NCBI GenBank assembly: GCA_024277285.1
Contig: JAJRVM010000202.1
Coordinates: 1-19,537, forward strand
Length of the DNA stretch: 19,537 bases
Reading direction: 5' to 3'
Origin: Planctomycetota bacterium
Lineage (GTDB): Bacteria; Planctomycetota; Planctomycetia; Pirellulales; Pirellulaceae
The position numbers and the translations under genes are program-made. How positions within the stretch are numbered: the stretch's first letter is position 1; each line of letters begins with the position of its first letter. This document shows positions 15,150 to 19,537 of this stretch, one piece after another. The notes under the pieces were generated by a model, which saw nothing but the letters and a program-made list of their open reading frames with translations, ran no database searches and was not told where the DNA came from.

Positions 15150-15722
15150 TTACTTGTCTGCCTCGGACTGCAACAGACGGCACATTTCTTCTGCCGTTTC
15201 ATCGACCAGACGGTTCACCAAGTCAAAGCGAAACTGGCACCTGAACTGCCATTCCCGTCGGGCGACTTCGAGACGCCGCTGGATCGTCTCTTCGGTTTCG
15301 GTCCCACGCCCCCTTAGGCGGCGTTCCAATTCGTCTAGGCTCGCCGGTCGGACGAAGAAGGAAATGGCATCCGGGAATTGTTCCACTACCGATTTCATCC
15401 CCTGGACGTCGATCTCTAAGACTACCCATTTCCCCTGGTCCAGGCTAGAGGCAACCGTCTTCCGCAGCGTCCCATACCAGTGCCCGCGGCCGAATACCTC
15501 GAAGCACTCAAGAAATTCCCCCTGCTGACGTCGCTCCTGGAAGTCGTCATGGGTCAGAAACCAGTAGTCGATGCCGTGCTGTTCGCCCGGTCGCGGAGCT
15601 CGGGTGGTCGCCGAGACACTCAGGGTCAGAGGCAGCGGACACCGCTCCAACAGCCGCTTGACGATTGTCGTCTTGCCGGCTCCCGAGGGCCCGGAGATGA
15701 TCACCACGGCTGCCTTGTTCAT
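15150..15722 (-). CDS. gmk: guanylate kinase
   Basis: The 190-residue enzyme phosphorylates GMP to GDP. It shows the P-loop ISGPSGAGKTT (9-19, K17), the GMP-binding SATTRAPRPGEQHGIDYWF (37-55), LECFEVFGRGHWYGT (71-85), and the adenine-recognition/LID region RRLRGRGTETEETIQRRL (134-151). CGGAGAG precedes the ATG closely. It follows yicC with a 42-base gap. The length is typical of the family (about 190-210). Confidence 0.95.
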   Translation of the reverse strand: MNKAAVVIISGPSGAGKTTIVKRLLERCPLPLTLSVSATTRAPRPGEQHGIDYWFLTHDDFQERRQQGEFLECFEVFGRGHWYGTLRKTVASSLDQGKWVVLEIDVQGMKSVVEQFPDAISFFVRPASLDELERRLRGRGTETEETIQRRLEVARREWQFRCQFRFDLVNRLVDETAEEMCRLLQSEADK

Positions 15723-15764
15723 CGCTCTCCGTACAACTCGTCCACGACGTGATGGCCGAGTTTT

Positions 15765-16646
15765 CTACTCAACGTTTTGAATCATTTCCCGAAGCCGTTC
15801 AATGTTGGTCTTTATCTGCACGACGTGCCGAGCGATTTGGGCGTCGTTTCCTTTGGATCCGATCGTGTTGGTCTCGCGAAGTAGCTCTTGGATCAAAAAC
15901 TCCAACTTTCGCCCCGCAGATCGCTCGGTCTGCATCACCTGACCGAACTGTTCTAGGTGACTGCGCAACCGCACCACTTCCTCGGAGATATCCGCTCGAT
16001 CGGCAAACAGTGCGACTTCTCGGATGACGGCTGACGGATCGGCCTGCAAGTCCTGTTCGGCCATCAGTTGATTGATTCGATCCAACAGGCGTGTCTGGTA
16101 GGCATCCACGATTTCCGGCGCCCGCTGTTGAATCTGATCCAACTCGTCGTCGATGCAGTCGCAGTTGGAGCGCAAGTCCGCGGCCAGCGCCGTGCCCTCC
16201 TGCCGGCGCATCTCATTGAGCCGTTCGAGCGCCTTGCACAACGTCGCTTCGACAAGTGGCCATTCCATGTCCGCGTCCACGGTGGCCCGCTTTGCTTCCA
16301 CCACGACTCCTGGCAGCTGCAACAAATCCGTAAGATGAATTTCGCCAATATCGTGCAATCGAGCACTGAGCGCGGAAACCTGCTGGTGAAAGTGTGACAA
16401 CAGCGATTCGTTGATCTCGTAATCCTCGTCGCCCGTGAGTCGTTCGATTTTCAGGTTCAACTGCAACGATCCGCGCCGAACTCGCTCTCGAACCACGCTT
16501 TCTAGCCGAGATTCCAGCCCCGCATAGCCATCGGGCAACCGGCAAGACAGTTTCAAATGTCGGTTGTTGACCGAGCGAACTTCGACCCACACGGCCAGCA
16601 CGTCATTCTGTTGCTGAGCGTCGCCGAATCCCGTCATACTAAGCAT
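15765..16646 (-). CDS. yicC: YicC/YloC family endoribonuclease
   Basis: The 293-residue product has the family start MLSMTGFGDAQ, the conserved SVNNRHLKLSCRLPDGYAGLE (25-45), and the C-terminal signature FLIQELLRETNTIGSKGND followed by QIARHVVQIKTNIERLREMIQN. YicC and YloC are hexameric RNA-degrading enzymes reported to act on small RNAs and to affect stress fitness. The neighbourhood yicC-gmk-rpoZ is widely conserved. The gap to secG is 30 bases and the Shine-Dalgarno is weak. Confidence 0.92.
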   Translation of the reverse strand: MLSMTGFGDAQQQNDVLAVWVEVRSVNNRHLKLSCRLPDGYAGLESRLESVVRERVRRGSLQLNLKIERLTGDEDYEINESLLSHFHQQVSALSARLHDIGEIHLTDLLQLPGVVVEAKRATVDADMEWPLVEATLCKALERLNEMRRQEGTALAADLRSNCDCIDDELDQIQQRAPEIVDAYQTRLLDRINQLMAEQDLQADPSAVIREVALFADRADISEEVVRLRSHLEQFGQVMQTERSAGRKLEFLIQELLRETNTIGSKGNDAQIARHVVQIKTNIERLREMIQNVE

Positions 16647-16676
16647 TACGATGCCGCCCTCACCTGTTCAAACCCT

Positions 16677-17177
16677 TCAGTTGGTACCTTCGGGTGTACT
16701 GGCGTCGGTTTGAGTTGCGTCGACCGGAGTCTCTGACGTCACCTCAGCAGCCGGTGGGGTGCCCCCCGCACCGCCAGTTCCTGAACTCTCGGTTCCTAAA
16801 TCGCCACCCGGCATCAACGGTTCGCCCGCACCGTCCAAACCACCATTCGCCCCGGGAATGAATTGAGTTTGCTCGGGAGGCGTCGCTTGCCCAAATGACC
16901 CGGACGAAGTGCCGAGTAATTTAACCGAGGCGATACACAGCAGGATCCAGAAGATCGAGACACCGATGGTCACCTTCGTGAACGCATCGCCCGCCTTGGT
17001 TCCGAACGCACTTTGGCCGCCCATCCCGCCAAAGGCACCGGCCAATCCGCCACCTCGACCTCGCTGTACAAGCACCAGCAGAATCAAAAAGATTGACGTT
17101 AGTGTCATCGTGATCCCGAAAAACACGTGGCCCAGACCGGCCACCAGAATCACCGCGAGAAAAGAATCAATGAACAT
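16677..17177 (-). CDS. secG: preprotein translocase subunit SecG
   Basis: The 166-residue product is the small SecYEG subunit. TM1 runs at about 24-38 (TLTSIFLILLVLVQRG), then the conserved cytoplasmic loop GRGGGLAGAFGGMGGQSAFGTKAGD (two segments of the family, 40-64), then TM2 at about 67-88. Beyond this lies a Gly/Pro/Thr-rich tail of about 75 residues that is longer than in E. coli SecG (about 110 residues in total) and probably disordered. AGGAG lies eight bases before the ATG at 17177; a later ATG at residue 24 would give a more usual N-terminus. It directly follows tpiA, a common order. Confidence 0.9.
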   Translation of the reverse strand: MFIDSFLAVILVAGLGHVFFGITMTLTSIFLILLVLVQRGRGGGLAGAFGGMGGQSAFGTKAGDAFTKVTIGVSIFWILLCIASVKLLGTSSGSFGQATPPEQTQFIPGANGGLDGAGEPLMPGGDLGTESSGTGGAGGTPPAAEVTSETPVDATQTDASTPEGTN

Positions 17178-17210
17178 TCTGTCAACTCCTCTAGATGGCT
17201 ACCGGCCCGC

Positions 17211-17984
17211 TCATGCGGTGAGTTTGGTTTCGGCAGCCGCCCGGATAATGGGCAAGAATTTTTCCACGGTCAGCGCCGCGCCGCCAACCAACGCCCCGTC
17301 AATATTCTCTTGAGCCAGCAGAGTGGCCGCGTTGTCGGGCGTCACACTCCCGCCGTACTGAATGCGAATCGCCTCGCTGACGTCATTACCGAAACGATCT
17401 CGCAAGATTAATCGCAGACTACGGTGTACCTCCTCCGCCTGCTCAGGCGTTGCCGTAAGTCCGGTTCCGATGGCCCAAACGGGTTCGTAGGCGATCACGC
17501 AGCGCACCATCTGTTCGGCCGTCACGTCGGCAAACGACCCATCGAACTGCTGCTCGATGACCTGGAGCGTCTGTCCGGCCTTGCGCTGCTCGATCAGTTC
17601 GCCAACGCAGACGATGGGCGTCAGGCCGCTGGCGAGCGCTACTTTTAGCTTCTTGTTCACGTCCTCATCGGATTCGCCAAAGACGTTGCGGCGTTCGCTG
17701 TGTCCCAGAATAACGTACTGGCAGCCAAGGTCGGTTAGCATTGCGGCGCTCACCTCGCCCGTAAATGCCCCCTTGGGCTCGTGGTACATGTTCTGGGCAC
17801 CGACCCCCAGTAAGCTCGCCTGGGTCGCCCGCAGTACACTGTCCAAGTAAACGAACGGCGGGCAGACGGCAACATCGACGCCGGACGCAGCGGAAATCTC
17901 GGCCGACAGGCCCTGAACCAACTTCACGGACTCGGCCCGCGTTAGGTTCATCTTCCAGTTGCCGGCAACAATGGGCGTTCTCAC
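17211..17984 (-). CDS. tpiA: triosephosphate isomerase
   Basis: The 257-residue glycolytic enzyme interconverts dihydroxyacetone phosphate and glyceraldehyde 3-phosphate. It starts with GTG, with AAGGAG six or seven bases upstream. The active-site residues are in place: N9 and K11 (AGNWKMN), H95 (ILGHSERRN) and E167 (AYEPVWAIGTG), along with the phosphate-binding loop IQYGGSV and NIDGALVGGAAL. It is the first gene of the minus-strand operon that continues with secG 33 bases downstream. The length is typical. Confidence 0.97.
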   Translation of the reverse strand: MRTPIVAGNWKMNLTRAESVKLVQGLSAEISAASGVDVAVCPPFVYLDSVLRATQASLLGVGAQNMYHEPKGAFTGEVSAAMLTDLGCQYVILGHSERRNVFGESDEDVNKKLKVALASGLTPIVCVGELIEQRKAGQTLQVIEQQFDGSFADVTAEQMVRCVIAYEPVWAIGTGLTATPEQAEEVHRSLRLILRDRFGNDVSEAIRIQYGGSVTPDNAATLLAQENIDGALVGGAALTVEKFLPIIRAAAETKLTA

Positions 17985-18110
17985 GAGGTAACTCCTTGCA
18001 ATGTATCGATAAACGAATCCGCGAGTCTACCAAAACCAGAAGGGCCGCGTCGAGGGTACCCGCACCAAGGGCAGGCGGGGGCCTTGGCAGATCGCCCCGC
18101 GCGGGGGACT

Positions 18111-18317
18111 AAACGCAGAGGGCGCGAAGGACGCAAAGACGCGCAAAGAGGAGGGGCCTTCGTTCTTTCGTCTTGCATGGGCTCTCTATTAGGACAGATG
18201 TCTTAAGAGCGGTGGTTTTCCCACTTACGGCGGTTCTTGGAGTTCGATTCTCCGATATTCTGAAGTTCTTCCTCTGCGCGTCTTTGCGTCTTTGCGTCCT
18301 TAGCGAGCTCTGCGTTT
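18111..18317. repeat. imperfect long inverted repeat of the 'cgcaaagacgc' family
   Basis: The left arm (18111-18152) has aaacgcagag and aaggacgcaaagacg; the right arm (18271-18317) contains their exact complements ctctgcgttt (18308-18317) and cgtctttgcgtcctt (18287-18301). The arms enclose about 120 bases. The core word cgcaaagacg also occurs near position 412. Arms of 40 or more bases could form a long stem, or two copies of an interspersed element in opposite directions. Confidence 0.8.
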
Positions 18318-18361
18318 ATCCGCACATCGAATGACTGACCGCTTTTTCCGATCGACAAGCC

Positions 18362-18389
18362 TTGTATCGGTGGTCAAGTCGGTTAGACT
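18362..18389 (+). promoter_or_regulatory. mraZ: weak sigma70-like promoter candidate upstream of mraZ
   Basis: TTGTAT (18362-18367) and TAGACT (18384-18389) have a 16-base spacer. Both boxes are imperfect. A transcript from here would place the TGGG boxes at 18399-18458 at or just downstream of the start, a plausible position for repression. Confidence 0.25.
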
Positions 18390-18398
18390 CGACGTCTT

Positions 18399-18458
18399 GT
18401 GGGAAAGGGACCCACTAAGCCCTTGTATGTCGATTGTTGCCGGGTTTTTCACCCACTA
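18399..18458. promoter_or_regulatory. mraZ: possible MraZ operator: three GTGGG-type boxes
   Basis: GTGGGA stands at 18399-18404 on the plus strand. CCCACTA, the complement of TAGTGGG, stands at 18411-18417 and again at 18452-18458, 41 bases apart. MraZ proteins in other bacteria bind repeated TGGGN boxes upstream of their own gene. The boxes are 64-123 bases before the ATG. The link is inference; spacing differs from the roughly ten-base period described for E. coli. Confidence 0.35.
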
Positions 18459-18521
18459 GGGTTGCATGCAAGTTTGCGGATTGGACGGAGCCACCGGACC
18501 CGAAGAAGCTGTTGGCCGTTC

Positions 18522-19100
18522 ATGATGCAGTCAAGCAATAATCTGATTTTGGGCGAGTTTCGGCGAACGGTGGACGACCGGTTCCGACTGTCGATCCCGT
18601 TGGAACTGGTCGAGAAATGGCCCGACAGCGGCGACCCCACCTCGCCGAATGAGTCGCTGGGTGTCGATGCTCGGTCGGAGACCGCAGATCGGGACCAAGC
18701 ACCGTCGGTGGCAGTCGACCGGCACGACTATATGTTGGCCAAGGAACGGCCTGGATGCGTGAGCCTTTGGCGTGGTGGAGATTGGCAGGAGCACCTTGCC
18801 GCGGGCATTCGTGTTGTTCAAAGCAAGCTTGAGGCCGGACGCCTGGGAGATCGGCTGGCTCAGGTTCAGACGCTGGGGAGGTTGCTTTCGACGCGACAGA
18901 GGCCGGTGCGACTGGCGGGCAGAGGTCGATTGGTGATTCCAGAAGGGTTTCGTGAGTTTCTGGGAGTTGATCCGGGAGCAGAAGTGTTGGTTATCGGAGC
19001 CGCCGTCTGTGTGGAGATCTGGCAACCAGATGCCTGGAAGGATTGCTTGAATGATGACATTCCGCGTTTCGGTAGCCTCTTGGACGACTTGAGTCGTTAG
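18522..19100 (+). CDS. mraZ: MraZ, transcriptional repressor of the division/cell-wall cluster, enlarged form
   Basis: The 192-residue product has two SpoVT/AbrB-like halves. The first includes LGEFRRTVDDRFRLSIPLEL (10-29) and the second LAGRGRLVIPEGFREFLGV (131-149), with the (D/A)xxxRxxxP pattern of the family. Between them is AKERPGCVSLWRGGDW (73-88). Typical MraZ has about 145-150 residues; here about 35 extra residues (roughly 33-68, Ser/Pro/Asp-rich) are inserted in the first half. MraZ normally heads the division/cell-wall cluster and is followed by rsmH. In the next 437 bases no rsmH is seen. The ATG at 18522 is followed directly by a second ATG, and the Shine-Dalgarno is weak. Confidence 0.88.
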   Translation: MMQSSNNLILGEFRRTVDDRFRLSIPLELVEKWPDSGDPTSPNESLGVDARSETADRDQAPSVAVDRHDYMLAKERPGCVSLWRGGDWQEHLAAGIRVVQSKLEAGRLGDRLAQVQTLGRLLSTRQRPVRLAGRGRLVIPEGFREFLGVDPGAEVLVIGAAVCVEIWQPDAWKDCLNDDIPRFGSLLDDLSR

Positions 19101-19537
19101 GGGGTTTGGCCGGACGAGTCGATGGTAGTCAGATCGAGGTCACACGTCTGAGTCTGACCACGATCGTCCGAAGATTGACGCGAGTTGAACGCACAAAGAG
19201 CCCCGAACGAGGGAATCGGGAGAAGGGGGACGAGCCTTGGGAGCATGTCCGACGTAGCGATGGTTCTCGTTTATTGCCTGTAGGTGTGTCGCCGCAGGAA
19301 GATGTAAGTCTACCCATGGAATGGGGCGCCGTGGCACGGAGGCCTCTTTCCTTTGCCGCGCCGGACATGCTCCGATGGCTCGTAAGTGGCGGTGGTTTCC
19401 AGCCAATCCTGTTCGGCACGAGATTCGCTGATGAAGGTCGATAGAAGTCGCACCACAGAGATCACAGAGGACACCGAGCAGCGCGTGTTCGCGAATCACC
19501 ATACCGTCTCACCAACACCGACAACCGCAGCGCCGCT
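19101..19537. other. last 437 bases: no supported gene
   Basis: A plus-strand frame is open from a TTG at 19106 to a TAG ending at 19444 (112 codons) and a minus-strand frame covers much of the same DNA. Neither shows a recognisable domain, a good Shine-Dalgarno, or clearly protein-like composition, so I do not call a gene. The final portion includes the word caccacagagatcacagagg (19451-19470), of a type that I know from planctomycete intergenic repeats. Confidence 0.4.
19451..19478. repeat. short 'cacagag' direct-repeat motif
   Basis: The words accacagag, atcacagag and gacaccgag follow one another with a nine-base period (about 19452-19478). Period and wording resemble short repeats seen between planctomycete genes. 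This call rests on a partial match only. Confidence 0.4.

Larger units (their letters stand above)
17985..18521. other. large divergent gap between tpiA and mraZ
   Basis: I see no gene in these 537 bases. They contain GC-rich hairpins near tpiA (CCAAGG 18065-18070 with CCTTGG 18082-18087; perfect palindrome CCCCGCGCGGGG 18095-18106), the long inverted repeat at 18111-18317, a tRNA-like T-arm inside it that does not extend to a complete tRNA, and the mraZ upstream region. The tpiA and mraZ promoters should both lie here. Confidence 0.5.

Noticed and set aside
18190..18262. tRNA-like segment: a T-arm motif (ggag-ttcgatt-ctcc, about 18239-18253) with a possible anticodon-like region before it
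   Set aside because: The T-arm has the expected 7-base loop, but the following seven bases (18255-18261) find no partner for an acceptor stem 72 bases upstream, and no stable anticodon stem could be formed. At best it is a relic or chance match inside the inverted repeat.
19106..19444. 112-codon plus-strand frame with a TTG start behind mraZ
   Set aside because: No domain, no Shine-Dalgarno and mixed composition; competing frames exist on the other strand.

Overview
The window reads as a chromosomal segment of a planctomycete, most likely of the Pirellulales (Rhodopirellula/Pirellula-like). The evidence is a YTV-repeat secreted protein of a kind known from planctomycetes, an enlarged MraZ with the 'AKERPGC...LAGRGRLVIPEGFREFLGV' type of sequence, a planctomycete-type short RpoZ, high GC with many short interspersed repeats in the gaps, and mostly single genes or small operons. 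This placement is inference from family resemblance; no search was possible.

Layout. 1-562 holds the possible 3' end of a gene entering from the left, then a repeat-rich gap. 563-1795 (minus) is a BRCT + MerR-type HTH + TPR gene interrupted by one in-frame TGA at 1292-1294; the reading frame continues unchanged on both sides. 2043-3269 (minus) is the YTV-repeat secreted protein and 3647-4690 (minus) a membrane-anchored HEAT-repeat protein. 4918-7348 (plus) is a compact operon: a lipoate-ligase-family protein, thymidylate kinase (tmk), and the DNA polymerase III delta' subunit (holB), with tmk and holB overlapping by one base. 7682-7912 is a small conserved-looking protein of unknown function with its own promoter candidate, a triple 13-bp repeat in its leader, and a strong intrinsic terminator.

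8148-12613 holds a periplasmic adaptor (plus) and an RND efflux pump (minus). They face each other, separated by a cluster of palindromic and direct repeats, rather than lying in one operon. 12913-13602 (plus) is a BshB1/PIG-L type deacetylase whose stop lies 7 bases from the stop of the opposing coaB.

13610-17984 (minus) is a seven-gene core operon, transcribed tpiA, secG, yicC, gmk, rpoZ, coaC, coaB. Its last three genes are joined by ATGA stop/start overlaps, and the coenzyme A functions are split into two proteins instead of a fused CoaBC. 17985-18521 is a non-coding gap with GC-rich hairpins, a long imperfect inverted repeat and TGGG-type motifs. 18522-19100 (plus) is mraZ with an internal insertion of roughly 35 residues. 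The last 437 bases carry no gene that I can support.

Most of the window is housekeeping. The parts that deserve attention are the broken BRCT-MerR-TPR gene, the small autonomous gene at 7682, the convergent efflux pair with its repeat cluster, and the mraZ upstream region. I found no CRISPR array, transposase, prophage, rRNA or complete tRNA, and no clear new multi-gene system.
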